This document shows, piece after piece, positions 1 through 8,525 of a DNA stretch of 64,000 nt. Source of the stretch: Oscillospiraceae bacterium (GTDB lineage Bacteria; Bacillota; Clostridia; Oscillospirales; Oscillospiraceae). The position numbers and the translations under genes are program-made. Positions within the stretch are counted from its first letter, which is position 1, and each line of letters opens with the position of its first letter. The notes under the pieces were generated by a model that was not told the DNA's origin, searched no databases, and saw only the letters and a list, made by a program, of their open reading frames with translations. Location: NCBI GenBank assembly GCA_024697625.1, contig JAILFJ010000113.1, positions 62,001 to 126,000 on the forward strand, read 5' to 3'.

Positions 1-639
1 CGCCCGAGGGACATTCTGCTGGTCCGCCATCACTGTATTCATAAGGCTGTGATCGACCGGAGCGAACCCTATGAGCGGATCATCGTCTATCTGGACAGGG
101 ATTTTTTCAGCCGTACGCTGCCGGATGCCCGGCTGATGGACTGCTTTGACCGGGCGGACGAGGACAGCCGGCATCTTCTGGTCCCGGATGAGCAGCAGTG
201 GGCAGCCCTGTCCGCACTGTTCCGGAGCTACGAGCTTGACTCCTCCCAGGCCATGCGGGACACCTTCATGCTTCAGCTGATGATTCTCATCGGCAGACTG
301 ATTCCGACGGTGTCCGAAGCCTCCGAACAGATGAATCCGAAGATCCGCGATATTCTCTCCTACATTAACGAAAATCTGGATGGCGATCTTTCGGTTGACG
401 CTCTGGCAGAGAGAGCCTGGCTCAGCCGTTACCACTTCATGAGGCTGTTCAAGGCCCAGACTGGGTGCGGCGTCCATGCCTACGTGAGAGAGAAGCGGCT
501 TCTCCGGGCGGCGCGTATGATCCGGGAGGGAGTCCCGGCGGTGAAAGCCTCTGCCGCCTGCGGCTTTCAGGACTATTCCTCCTTTCACCGGGCATTTGTC
601 TCCAGCTTCAGCTGCACGCCCGGAAGCCTTCGGGGTTAA
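1..639 (+). CDS. AraC-family transcriptional regulator (5' end outside window)
   Basis: The reading frame is open back to base 1, so the start lies upstream; the GTG at 49 is internal. The first residues, including GDILLV-like and HKAV-like strings, resemble the end of the cupin-type sensor domain of AraC proteins. The last 100 residues form the double helix-turn-helix: the first helix pair lies around SVDALAERAWLSRYHFMRLF and the second around VKASAACGFQDYSSFHRAF. The ligand cannot be read from the sequence. The gene ends 93 bp before the aminotransferase and may control it, since a promoter with a 12-bp inverted repeat lies between them; that link is inference. Confidence 0.88.
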   Translation, partial: RPRDILLVRHHCIHKAVIDRSEPYERIIVYLDRDFFSRTLPDARLMDCFDRADEDSRHLLVPDEQQWAALSALFRSYELDSSQAMRDTFMLQLMILIGRLIPTVSEASEQMNPKIRDILSYINENLDGDLSVDALAERAWLSRYHFMRLFKAQTGCGVHAYVREKRLLRAARMIREGVPAVKASAACGFQDYSSFHRAFVSSFSCTPGSLRG

Positions 640-640
640 T

Positions 641-678
641 CACAGGTTCTGCTTGCTTTACAGCGGGCAGAACCTGTG
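641..678. promoter_or_regulatory. 12-bp inverted repeat across the aminotransferase promoter
   Basis: CACAGGTTCTGC (641-652) and GCAGAACCTGTG (667-678) are perfect inverted repeats. They sit just behind the AraC-type gene and cover the -35 box and spacer of the next promoter. The structure could be an operator or an intrinsic terminator for the upstream gene; the run after it is TTATAATAAG rather than a clean U-tract, so an operator, or both roles, is possible. Confidence 0.55.
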
Positions 679-685
679 TTATAAT
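657..685 (+). promoter_or_regulatory. Promoter of the aminotransferase/thioesterase pair
   Basis: TTTACA (657-662), a 17-bp spacer and a perfect TATAAT (680-685) fit a sigma-A promoter. It is followed by a GGAGG ribosome-binding site just before the ATG at 733. Confidence 0.75.
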
Positions 686-732
686 AAGCGCAGCGTCAAC
701 CGCAAATCATATAAGAAACGGAGGTTCTCATT

Positions 733-1917
733 ATGGTAGAGTTTGCCGAAAGAATGGGCGGTATCCGCGCCTCGGACATCCGTCAGCTGCTCGCCGTCGC
801 GTCAAAGCCGGACATCATCTCCTTTGCCGGAGGCCTGCCTGCGCCGGAGCTATTCCCGACTCAGGATATCAAGGCCGCCTATGATGCCGTGCTGGACGAG
901 ATGGGTGCGGTCGCCCTGCAGTACGGCGCCACAGACGGCTGGGCACCGCTGCGCAGGCAGATCTCGGAGCGTATGCTCGCCAAAAACAAAGTAAGCATTG
1001 ATCCTGCAGACATTATCCTGACCGCAGGCAGCCAGCAGGGGCTGGACTTCATCGGGAAGCTTTTTCTGAATCCGGGGGACGTTGTCGTGCTGGAAAGCCC
1101 CAGCTATCTCGGCGCCATCAATGCTTTCCGCCAGTATCAGCCGAACTTTGTCGAGGTCCCGACAGACGAAAACGGCATGATCATGGAAGAGCTGGATCGC
1201 ATCCTCGCCACCACGAAGAATGTCAAGCTCATCTACATCATTCCTGACTTTCAGAATCCCAGCGGCCGCACCTGGCCTCTGGAGCGCCGGAAGCAGTTCA
1301 TGGAGATCATCAGCAAATATGAGATTCCCGCCATCGAGGACAATCCCTACGGCGACCTGCGCTTCAAGGGTGAATTTCTGCCTGCCCTCAAGAGCATGGA
1401 CTCGAAGGGACTTATCATCTACTTCGGCACCTTCTCGAAGATTCTGTCTCCCGGCATGCGGATCGGATGGATCGCCGCAAGCTCTGCCATTGTCGGCAAG
1501 GTGAACCTCATCGCCCAGGCCGCAGTGCTGCAGACCTCAACAATCAATGCCATGGCGATCTCAAAGTATCTCGAGATGTTCGACATTGATGCGCATGTCT
1601 CGAAGATCCTGCCCGTCTATAAGCACCGCTGCGAGCTTATGATCAGCACGATGCGCGAGACCTTCCCGGACTGTGTGAAGTTCACGGATCCGGACGGCGG
1701 TCTCTTCACCTGGTGCGAGCTCCCGGATTATATCAACACCCGCGATATCGCTCCCGTTGCCTTGGAGAAAAAGGTTGCCTTCGTCCCCGGCGACGGCTTC
1801 TATCCCTCCGGCGCTGTCAAGAACTGCATGCGGCTGAACTACTCCAACGCCACTGACGAGAAACTGGTTGAGGGTGTCAAGCGGCTGGCCGAGGTGATCA
1901 AGGGAGCGCTGAAATGA
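733..1917 (+). CDS. PLP-dependent aminotransferase, 2-aminoadipate/aromatic (class I/II) type
   Basis: This is a 394-residue fold-type I aminotransferase. It has the TAGSQQGLDFIGKLF cofactor-phosphate segment (about residue 97), the PDFQNPSGRT segment (about 171) and the Schiff-base lysine K236 in TFSKILSPGMRIGW. The pattern matches the LysN/MocR-related group that transaminates 2-aminoadipate, aromatic or branched-chain amino acids, using 2-oxoglutarate as amino acceptor; the actual substrate cannot be told. There is no N-terminal GntR domain, so it is a free enzyme rather than a MocR regulator. A GGAGG site precedes the ATG. The stop overlaps the next start as ATGA, so the two genes are translationally coupled. 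Confidence 0.9.
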   Translation: MVEFAERMGGIRASDIRQLLAVASKPDIISFAGGLPAPELFPTQDIKAAYDAVLDEMGAVALQYGATDGWAPLRRQISERMLAKNKVSIDPADIILTAGSQQGLDFIGKLFLNPGDVVVLESPSYLGAINAFRQYQPNFVEVPTDENGMIMEELDRILATTKNVKLIYIIPDFQNPSGRTWPLERRKQFMEIISKYEIPAIEDNPYGDLRFKGEFLPALKSMDSKGLIIYFGTFSKILSPGMRIGWIAASSAIVGKVNLIAQAAVLQTSTINAMAISKYLEMFDIDAHVSKILPVYKHRCELMISTMRETFPDCVKFTDPDGGLFTWCELPDYINTRDIAPVALEKKVAFVPGDGFYPSGAVKNCMRLNYSNATDEKLVEGVKRLAEVIKGALK

Positions 1918-2309
1918 CGCTTCAGCCCGGTATAAGGGGTTCTGCCTCCGTCCTCGCCACGCATGAAAACAGCGCCGCGGCGGTCGGCAGCGGAGCACTG
2001 GAGGTCTTCGCGACACCTTCGATGATCGCCCTGATGGAGAAGGCCGCACTGGAGAGCGTCCAGCCCTTTCTCTCCGAGGGTGAGGGAACCGTGGGCGCGG
2101 AGATCCATGTGACGCACGATGCGCCGACACCTCTCGGCCTCACCGTGACCGCGACAGCCGTGCTCGTGGAGGTCGACCGCAGACGCCTGGTCTTCAGGGT
2201 GGAGGCAAGTGCCGGCGGCGAGGTCATAGGCAAGGGCTCCCATACCCGTTTCATCATCAACTCCGAACGTTTTCTGCAGAAGGCAATGGCAAAGCATACA
2301 CAGCAATGA
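1914..2309 (+). CDS. Hot-dog thioesterase, FlK-like
   Basis: This 131-residue protein resembles the fluoroacetyl-CoA thioesterase (FlK)-like family: an N-terminal VLATHENSAAAVGSGALEVFATPSMIALME segment, a central VGAEIHVTHDAPTPLG strand-turn and a C-terminal RLVFRVEA...GKGSHTRFII strand pair. Members hydrolyse acyl-CoA thioesters, and most housekeeping homologues have unknown substrates. Its start overlaps the aminotransferase stop by four bases. It may clear an acyl-CoA formed downstream of the transamination product; that is inference. Confidence 0.82.
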   Translation: MTLQPGIRGSASVLATHENSAAAVGSGALEVFATPSMIALMEKAALESVQPFLSEGEGTVGAEIHVTHDAPTPLGLTVTATAVLVEVDRRRLVFRVEASAGGEVIGKGSHTRFIINSERFLQKAMAKHTQQ

Positions 2310-2314
2310 CAGTT

Positions 2315-2357
2315 ACAGCCGGTTCGGCGGGTCACCCCGCCGGGCCGGCTGTTTTTT
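2315..2357 (+). terminator. Intrinsic terminator after the thioesterase gene
   Basis: ACAGCCGG (2315-2322) pairs with CCGGCTGT (2344-2351), with GGCGGG/CCCGCC pairing inside, followed by TTTTTT. It separates the plus-strand pair from the convergent rpoD gene. The minus-strand side has no long U-run. Confidence 0.85.
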
Positions 2358-2360
2358 GAT

Positions 2361-3629
2361 TCAGTTCAGAAAATCTTTCAGTTTCTTGCTCCGGCTGGGA
2401 TGGCGGAGCTTGCGAAGCGCTTTCGCCTCAATCTGGCGGATACGCTCTCTTGTCACGTTGAACTCCTTCCCGACCTCTTCCAGGGTGCGGGTTCTGCCGT
2501 CGATGATGCCGAAGCGCAGCTCCAGAACTTTCTTCTCCCGGGGAGCAAGCGTATCCAGCACCTCTTCAAGCTGCTCCCGAAGCAGGGAGAAGGAAGCCGC
2601 CTCGGAGGGCTCGGATGCATCCTCGTCGGGAATGAAGTCGCCCAGGTGCGAATCCTCTTCCTCACCGATCGGCGTCTCCAGTGAAACCGGCTCCTGCGCG
2701 ATCTTCAGGATGTCCCGGACCTTCTCCACCGGCAGGTCCATCTCAGCCGCGATCTCCTCCGCGCTGGGGTCATGTCCCAGTTCCTGCAGAAGCTGGCGGG
2801 AGACCCGGATGGTCTTGTTAATGGTCTCGACCATGTGGACCGGAATCCGGATGGTTCTGGCCTGATCCGCGATCGCACGGGTGATGGCCTGGCGTATCCA
2901 CCATGTCGCGTAGGTTGAGAACTTGTAGCCCTTGGTATAGTCGAACTTCTCCACCGCCTTGATCAGGCCCAGGTTGCCTTCCTGGATCAGATCGAGAAAC
3001 AGCATGCCCCGTCCCACATAGCGTTTGGCGATGGAGACGACGAGGCGGAGGTTGGCCTCGGTCATGCGCCGCTTTGCCTCCTCGCTGCCTTCGGACATCT
3101 TTCTCGCCAGCTCCACCTCTTCGTCCGGCGTGAGCAGGGGGACCTTTCCGATCTCCTTCAGGTACATCCGGACGGGGTCATCGGTGGCAAAGCTGTCCAT
3201 CAGCGCGTCCGTATCCGCCAGGTCTTCCTCCGGCACCGTCTCAACATTGCTGAGGTCATCCAGCTCCGGCAGCATGTCGTCATCCAGTACGGGCAGTTCG
3301 GCTGTCGCATAGTCTATGTCGACTCCGGCCTGATCCAGCGACTCGTAGAACTTGTCGATGGCTTCCGCATCCAGATTCAGCTCATTGAGTAGCTCCAGGT
3401 CCTTCGCGCTGAGCTTTCCGGCCTTCTTTCCCTTCTCAAAAAGCTCATTCAGGCGTTCCTCCGGCGGCCGGTTGTCGGGAGCCGTGTCCTTTTTCTTCGG
3501 CCCCTTCTTCTTGGCCGGCATGATCTCAAGCTCCTGCTGTTCGCTGATGTCGGCCCCTGCAGCCTCTTCGATCAGTTTGTCCGCCATGGACTTCAGATCT
3601 TCTTCGGAGAGAATGAGTTCATCGTTCAT
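2361..3629 (-). CDS. rpoD: Primary sigma factor of RNA polymerase (sigma-70/sigma-A)
   Basis: This 422-residue protein has a short acidic/basic region 1.1, then region 1.2 ([17 protein letters not shown]), region 2 with the -10-recognition segment [14 protein letters not shown], region 3, and region 4 with the -35-binding helix around [21 protein letters not shown]. It ends in the usual RSKKLKDFL-type tail. It directs RNA polymerase to housekeeping promoters. The start overlaps the dnaG stop by four bases (ATGA), the dnaG-rpoD arrangement of the macromolecular synthesis operon. The length is slightly above that of Bacillus SigA and normal for Clostridia. Confidence 0.98.
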   Translation of the reverse strand: MNDELILSEEDLKSMADKLIEEAAGADISEQQELEIMPAKKKGPKKKDTAPDNRPPEERLNELFEKGKKAGKLSAKDLELLNELNLDAEAIDKFYESLDQAGVDIDYATAELPVLDDDMLPELDDLSNVETVPEEDLADTDALMDSFATDDPVRMYLKEIGKVPLLTPDEEVELARKMSEGSEEAKRRMTEANLRLVVSIAKRYVGRGMLFLDLIQEGNLGLIKAVEKFDYTKGYKFSTYATWWIRQAITRAIADQARTIRIPVHMVETINKTIRVSRQLLQELGHDPSAEEIAAEMDLPVEKVRDILKIAQEPVSLETPIGEEEDSHLGDFIPDEDASEPSEAASFSLLREQLEEVLDTLAPREKKVLELRFGIIDGRTRTLEEVGKEFNVTRERIRQIEAKALRKLRHPSRSKKLKDFLN

Positions 3630-5371
3630 TGGTGGTACCCCTTTCGTTCTCTGAGCTTGCGGCCCAGTGCGTTCAGGTCAGGGACCCCGCTCTGTGCGGC
3701 CCGCTCTTTCTGTTCCCGGATTTTCCGGATATAGTCTTTCAGCGCATCTGCACTGCCGGAGGCAAGCTCCGGTTTCTGCAGAAGGCTGACGGTAAGATTC
3801 ATCTCGTCCTGACTCAGCTCCGATGAAAAGCTGTTGACGCTGAGCTCTCCGCCCGCTTCCAGCCGCCTGAGCAGCAGGGCATAGATTTTTGCCAGAGCCT
3901 CGGAGCTGAACTCCTCCGGCTTCGGCAGTTCCGGCTCACTGCGGTACTCCGGATATCGGAACAGCAGCCGGATCAGGCCTTCCTCCGCCACTGCGGATTC
4001 CGGATTCAGGTACCGCAGGTTCTTTGCCTCCGGCTGCGCACTCCGCTCCGGTCGGAACGTCTCGCGCTCTTCGTTCCGGCGCGCCCTGCCCAGAAGCCGT
4101 TTGCGCTGCCGCTCCACCTCGTCAATCACCGCATCCTGCCCGACTCCTGCCTGTCCGGCGACGCGGATGGCGTATACCTGTCTCGCCACCGGATTGGGGA
4201 GCGAAGCCAGCAGGGCCGACGCCTCCTGCAGATATGCCAGCTTCTGGCTGTCCTGCGTCAGGTCGTACTTCGCCGTAACGGAGTTGAGCCGATAGTCGAT
4301 CTGGTCTTCGGACGCCTTCAGAAGGTTCCGAAACGCCTCGGCCCCCCTCGTCCGGATGTACTCGTCCGGGTCCTTCGCGCCCTCCATCCGCAGCACCCGG
4401 ACCTTCAGATCCAGCCGCTCCAGAATCCCGATCGCCCGCTGGGAAGCCTTGATGCCCGCCCCGTCATTGTCATAGGCGATGATAACCTCGTTGGTGTATC
4501 GGCTCAGAAGTCTCGCCTGCTCCGGCGTAAGAGAGGTGCCCAGCGACGCCACCGCCGAGTCAAAGCCGGCCTGATGGAGCGAGACGATGTCGATGTTTCC
4601 CTCCGAGAGCAGGATGTAGCCCGCTTTGGACTTCTTCGCGAGATTCAGCGCAAAGAGGTGTCTTCCCTTGTTGAACACCGGCGTGTCCCGGCTGTTCAGG
4701 TATTTTGCCCCGGCATCGCCCAGTGCACGGCCCGAGAAGCCGATCACATCCCCCCGGACGTCGATGATGGGGAACATCAGCCGGTCCCGGAAGGTATCAT
4801 AGTATCCGTAGTCGCCCTTGCGGATCAGGTCCGCGTTCAGGAGTTCATAGTCCTGGAATCCCTGGTCCCGCATATGCCGCAGGAAGCTCCCCTTTGTGTC
4901 GGGCGCATAGCCCAGGCCGAAGCGCCTTGCAGTCTGCGGCGAGATGCGCCGCTCCTGCATATAGTCCGTACAGCGCTTACCGCCCGGCTCTGAGAGCTGG
5001 GCATAGAACCAGCGCGCCGCCTCTTTGTTCGCCTCCAGCAGTCTGCCTCTCTGCTTCGCGTTGGGGTCATAGCTCTCCTCAGGCACCTGCATGCCGGCGC
5101 GCTGGGCGAGGCTGCGCACTGCATCCGGGTACGGGAGATTCTCGATCTCCATGATAAAGTTGATCACGCCGCCGCCCTTGCCGCAGCCGAAGCAGTAGTA
5201 AAACTGCTCGGAGGGATTGACGGAGAAGGAGGGCGTGCGCTCGTTGTGGAAAGGACAGAGTCCGAAGTAGTTGGCTCCGCTCCGCTTTGTGAGCTGCACA
5301 TAGCTTCCGACCACATCAACAATGTCATTGCGAGAGACGAGCTCCTCAAGGAAGCTCTCCGGAAACGCCAT
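3626..5371 (-). CDS. dnaG: DNA primase
   Basis: This 581-residue primase begins with a CHC2 zinc finger (C39, H42, C60, C63). A catalytic Toprim domain follows, with the glutamate in [12 protein letters not shown] and the acidic pair in [12 protein letters not shown], and then a C-terminal DnaB-interaction region. It makes the RNA primers for replication. A GGAGG-type site precedes the ATG, 28 bp after the dgt-like gene. The downstream rpoD start overlaps its stop, so replication and transcription initiation proteins are co-translated. Confidence 0.97.
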   Translation of the reverse strand: MAFPESFLEELVSRNDIVDVVGSYVQLTKRSGANYFGLCPFHNERTPSFSVNPSEQFYYCFGCGKGGGVINFIMEIENLPYPDAVRSLAQRAGMQVPEESYDPNAKQRGRLLEANKEAARWFYAQLSEPGGKRCTDYMQERRISPQTARRFGLGYAPDTKGSFLRHMRDQGFQDYELLNADLIRKGDYGYYDTFRDRLMFPIIDVRGDVIGFSGRALGDAGAKYLNSRDTPVFNKGRHLFALNLAKKSKAGYILLSEGNIDIVSLHQAGFDSAVASLGTSLTPEQARLLSRYTNEVIIAYDNDGAGIKASQRAIGILERLDLKVRVLRMEGAKDPDEYIRTRGAEAFRNLLKASEDQIDYRLNSVTAKYDLTQDSQKLAYLQEASALLASLPNPVARQVYAIRVAGQAGVGQDAVIDEVERQRKRLLGRARRNEERETFRPERSAQPEAKNLRYLNPESAVAEEGLIRLLFRYPEYRSEPELPKPEEFSSEALAKIYALLLRRLEAGGELSVNSFSSELSQDEMNLTVSLLQKPELASGSADALKDYIRKIREQKERAAQSGVPDLNALGRKLRERKGYHQ

Positions 5372-5399
5372 CCTCTTCCCCTCCCTCCGGGAGTTCTTT

Positions 5400-6392
5400 C
5401 TATTTCACAGTCCAGGCAAAGGGGATAAAGAGCTCCCCGAACTTTTCCATCGCATAGCCGTCCGTCATCCCCGAGATGTAGTCGCAGGCCGCCCGCTCCG
5501 GGCCCTCAGTCTCCAGGATCCCTGAGAGGTCGGCCGGCAGCTTCTCCGCATGCCGGATGTAATAGCCGTAGAGCGCGGACAGGATTCCCTCGACCTTGCT
5601 CTCTTCTCCCTTTGCCACGGGGTTTGTATAGATGTCCGAATACATGAAGCTGTGGAAATACTCAAACAGCTCCTGCATCTTCGGCGACATCCGCAGTCCG
5701 TCCGCGTCGCTGGAGTCGATCAGGTCGCTGATGAAGCTGTTGATCCGGACACTGTTTCGCGTTCCGCAGCCCTCCCGGATCCTGTCCGGCACCTGGTCGG
5801 CGGTCAGCAGCCCCGCGCGGATCGAATCGTCCAGATCGTGATTGATATAGGCAATCCTGTCACAGAGCCGCACACAGGTCGCTTCCATGGTATCGTCCGG
5901 AGCGCCGTGTGTATGGTTCAGAATCCCCATCCGGGTCTCGTAGCAAAGGTTCAGCCGCTCCAGCAGGTCCACGACGCGAAGGCTCTGTTCATAGTGCCGG
6001 AAGCCGCCCGGATGAATGCTGTCGAGCGCGCGCTCTCCCGCATGGCCGAAGGGGGTATGTCCGAGATCGTGTCCCAGCGCGATTGCCTCGGTCAGGTCCT
6101 CATTCAGTCTCAGTGCACGGGAGACGGTTCTGGCCAGGCGGCTGACCTCCAGGGTGTGTGTCAGTCTGGTGCGGTAATGATCCCCTTCCGGCTGAAGAAA
6201 CACCTGGGTCTTGTGCTTCAGCCGCCGAAAGGACTTGCTGTGCGTGATCCGGTCTACGTCTCTCTGGAAACAGGTGCGGATCCTGCATTCCTCCTCGGGG
6301 TTCTCTCTCCCCCGGGACTCTTCCGCCCGCACACCGTGCTCTCCGACCAGAAGCCGCTCCAGCTTCTCGCGTTCCTCTCTCGGGCAGCTCAT
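5400..6392 (-). CDS. dGTPase-like HD-domain triphosphohydrolase
   Basis: This 330-residue protein is of the deoxyguanosinetriphosphate triphosphohydrolase-like type. An Arg-rich N-terminus (RDVDRITHSKSFRRLKHKTQ) leads to the HD metal site in HTLEVSRLARTVSRAL and ALGHDLGHTPFGHAGE, followed by the HGAPDDTMEATCVRLCDRIAY-type segment. The family hydrolyses dNTPs to the nucleoside and tripolyphosphate. The ATG at 6392 is chosen because it overlaps the upstream stop as ATGA; an ATG 66 bases further upstream would add an atypical extension. The position just before dnaG fits a role in dNTP pool control. Confidence 0.9.
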   Translation of the reverse strand: MSCPREEREKLERLLVGEHGVRAEESRGRENPEEECRIRTCFQRDVDRITHSKSFRRLKHKTQVFLQPEGDHYRTRLTHTLEVSRLARTVSRALRLNEDLTEAIALGHDLGHTPFGHAGERALDSIHPGGFRHYEQSLRVVDLLERLNLCYETRMGILNHTHGAPDDTMEATCVRLCDRIAYINHDLDDSIRAGLLTADQVPDRIREGCGTRNSVRINSFISDLIDSSDADGLRMSPKMQELFEYFHSFMYSDIYTNPVAKGEESKVEGILSALYGYYIRHAEKLPADLSGILETEGPERAACDYISGMTDGYAMEKFGELFIPFAWTVK

Positions 6393-7003
6393 ACCGTCTG
6401 TTCTCCCCTCTTCCTTGGTACGATCCTTCCGCTGCTCAGCTCCCGGATCCGATCGCATACCGCATCAAAGCATTCCTCCGGCAGCTTTGCCGCAACGGTG
6501 ACCTCCGCATGATACTGTATCTCCGTGATCGTCGCGCCGGCAGCCTCCAGCTCACCCTGGCAGCGCTCCAGCATACCGTAGCCGCATACGAGCTCCAGCT
6601 CTGCCAGTTCTTCGCATCCAACGGTCCCTGCAGCCTGGAGCGCTTCCTTCGCGGCGCCGGAATAAGCCCGTGAAAGCCCTCCGGTGCCCAGCAGCACACC
6701 GCCGAAGTACCTCGTCACCACACAGGCGAAGTTATAGACGTTCTCACGGCGGAACACCTCCAGCATCGGCATCCCCGCCGAGCCCTGCGGTTCTCCGTCG
6801 TCGGCAAAGCGCTCGGCCCCGTCCCGGATCCGGTAACACCAGCAGTTGTGTCTCGCGTCGTGATACTTTCGCTTCATCTCAGAGATAAACTGCTTTGCCT
6901 CTTCCTCCGTGCCGACCGGAATCAGGTGTCCGAGGAAGCGAGACCGTTTTTCGCTGAGCTCTGACTCTCCCGGTCCTGCGGGCATGGTGAATCGGATCAT
7001 CAT
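6389..7003 (-). CDS. IMPACT/YigZ family protein
   Basis: This 204-residue protein has an N-terminal UPF0029 (IMPACT) domain, with the ITEIxR-like segment replaced by KRSRFLGHLIPVGTEEEAKQF. The DARHNCWCYRI and DDGEPQGSAGMPMLEV strings and the VVTRYFGGVLLGTGGLSRAYSGA string are diagnostic. A DUF1949-type C-terminus follows. Its cellular role is unclear; relatives bind RNA or translation factors. The ATG at 7003 overlaps the hflX stop (ATGA) and lies 6-7 bases after an AGAGGA site, so it is preferred to the ATG two codons upstream. Confidence 0.9.
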   Translation of the reverse strand: MMIRFTMPAGPGESELSEKRSRFLGHLIPVGTEEEAKQFISEMKRKYHDARHNCWCYRIRDGAERFADDGEPQGSAGMPMLEVFRRENVYNFACVVTRYFGGVLLGTGGLSRAYSGAAKEALQAAGTVGCEELAELELVCGYGMLERCQGELEAAGATITEIQYHAEVTVAAKLPEECFDAVCDRIRELSSGRIVPRKRGEQTV

Positions 7004-8361
7004 TCCCATTCCTCTCTCGGTTCCGCATAACCCGGGATATACCGTTTCAGCCTTCCGAAGAGCTCCGGGGTCAGTACTGCGCGCAGGCGCACTCCGTCCT
7101 CTGCATATTCCAGTTCCAGAATCTCCGCTTCCCGGCGCAGGGTATCCGCAATCCCGGCATCGCTATAGGGCAGAAACAGCTCCGTCTCCTGCCGGCTGCC
7201 CGAGAGCATCTCCGCAAGTCTGCGGACCAGCGCATCCGCGCCCTCCCCGGTTTTTGCCGAGATGCACACCACATCCTCCCCGTGCGGGAGGATGCCGAAA
7301 TACCGGTCACATTTGTTGAAGACCCTCAGGCAGGGCGTCTTCTCCGCCTCGAGCTGACGCACCAGCATCTCCACGGTCTCGGCCTGCTCCTCCCATTCGG
7401 GATTCGAGATATCGATCACATGCAGCAGCACGTCCGCATATCGGAGCTCCTCCAGCGTCGCCTTGAAAGCCTCGACCAGATGGGTCGGAAGCTTGCGGAT
7501 AAAACCGACGGTGTCCGAAAGCAGGACCTCCTGTCTCTCGTTCAGCCGAAGCCGCCGCGTGGTCGGATCCAGCGTGTCGAACAGCCTGTCATTCGCCTGG
7601 ATGTCCGCGCCTGTGAGACGGTTCAGGAGGGTGGACTTTCCGGCGTTTGTATAACCGATCAGGGCCACGCCTGCCAGAGCGTTCTTCTCCCGCAGATGCC
7701 GCTGCGTTCCTCTTACCCTGCGCACTTCTGCAAGTTCCTCTTCCAGTTTCTGGATCTTGCGCCGGATATGCCGGCGGTCTGTCTCCAGCTGGGTTTCGCC
7801 CGGTCCGCGGGTCCCGATCGGAGAGCTGCCGCCGGAGGCGGTCTGTCTCACCAGGTGGGTCCACATACCGGTCAGGCGAGGCAGGAGATAGCGGTACTGG
7901 GCAAGTTCGACCTGAAGCTTGCCCTCTCTGGTACGGGCCCGCTGGGCAAAGATATCAAGGATCAGCCCGGAACGATCCAGAACCCGGATGCCGAGGTCCT
8001 CTGACAGAGCCCGCATCTGAGTGGGAGAGAGCTCGTTGTCGAACACGGCAAGGTCGCAGTCGTTTTTCTCGATCAGCTCTTTCATCTCCTGGATCTTTCC
8101 GTCGCCGATGAAGCTCCGGGGATCGGGCGAAGGCCGGTTCTGTATGAGGGTGACAACCGGTTCGCCGCCGGCGGTCTCCACCAGCGCGGCAAGCTCCTCC
8201 ATGGAGCTGTCGGTGGAACGTTCACGGCGGTCCATGCTCTGTGCGTTCAGCCCTGCGAGAATCGCGCGTTCTTTTCTGGTTTCTGTAGTTTCTACGGGGA
8301 TCAGGCCTGCCTTTCCTGGAGATATGCATTCGATCAGTATTATATCATTATAATATATCAC
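7000..8361 (-). CDS. hflX: Ribosome-associated GTPase HflX
   Basis: HflX splits stalled or stress-arrested 70S ribosomes. Visible here are the N-terminal HflX domain (DPRSFIGDGKIQEMKELI, ELSPTQMRAL, RSGLILDIFAQRARTREGKLQVELAQ), the Gly-rich linker SGGSSPIGTRGPGETQLE, and the G domain with GYTNAGKSTLLNRL (G1), DTVGF (G3) and NKCD (G4). The first in-frame ATG (8361) lies between the -35 and -10 boxes of the apparent promoter, so the real start should be downstream. A CTG at 8304, five bases after AGGAAAGG, is the best candidate, so the coordinate of the 5' end is uncertain. hflX heads the operon that runs to rpoD. Confidence 0.93.
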   Translation of the reverse strand: MIYYNDIILIECISPGKAGLIPVETTETRKERAILAGLNAQSMDRRERSTDSSMEELAALVETAGGEPVVTLIQNRPSPDPRSFIGDGKIQEMKELIEKNDCDLAVFDNELSPTQMRALSEDLGIRVLDRSGLILDIFAQRARTREGKLQVELAQYRYLLPRLTGMWTHLVRQTASGGSSPIGTRGPGETQLETDRRHIRRKIQKLEEELAEVRRVRGTQRHLREKNALAGVALIGYTNAGKSTLLNRLTGADIQANDRLFDTLDPTTRRLRLNERQEVLLSDTVGFIRKLPTHLVEAFKATLEELRYADVLLHVIDISNPEWEEQAETVEMLVRQLEAEKTPCLRVFNKCDRYFGILPHGEDVVCISAKTGEGADALVRRLAEMLSGSRQETELFLPYSDAGIADTLRREAEILELEYAEDGVRLRAVLTPELFGRLKRYIPGYAEPREEWE

Positions 8362-8380
8362 ATTTTGGCCCCGCTGTCAA
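8352..8380 (-). promoter_or_regulatory. Promoter of the hflX-dgt-dnaG-rpoD operon
   Basis: TTGACA (8380-8375), a 17-bp spacer and TATATT (8357-8352) read on the minus strand. The predicted transcript begins near 8345, downstream of the first ATG of the hflX frame. Confidence 0.7.
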
Positions 8381-8457
8381 TTTTTGCTTTCTGTTTTTTT
8401 ATAAAAATTACAAGTCCGGCACCGAAACCGCCACATCCGAAGGCGGAGCCGAAAGCA

Positions 8458-8486
8458 TGGACAAATCGGCGGAACTGTGTTACACT
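8458..8486 (+). promoter_or_regulatory. Promoter of mutS2
   Basis: TGGACA (8458-8463), 17 bp, TACACT (8481-8486). It overlaps an upstream in-frame ATG at 8457, which supports the start at 8526. Confidence 0.6.
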
Positions 8487-8525
8487 CAGCACATCGCTGC
8501 TTGGAAGGAGAACAGGAGCCCAAGT

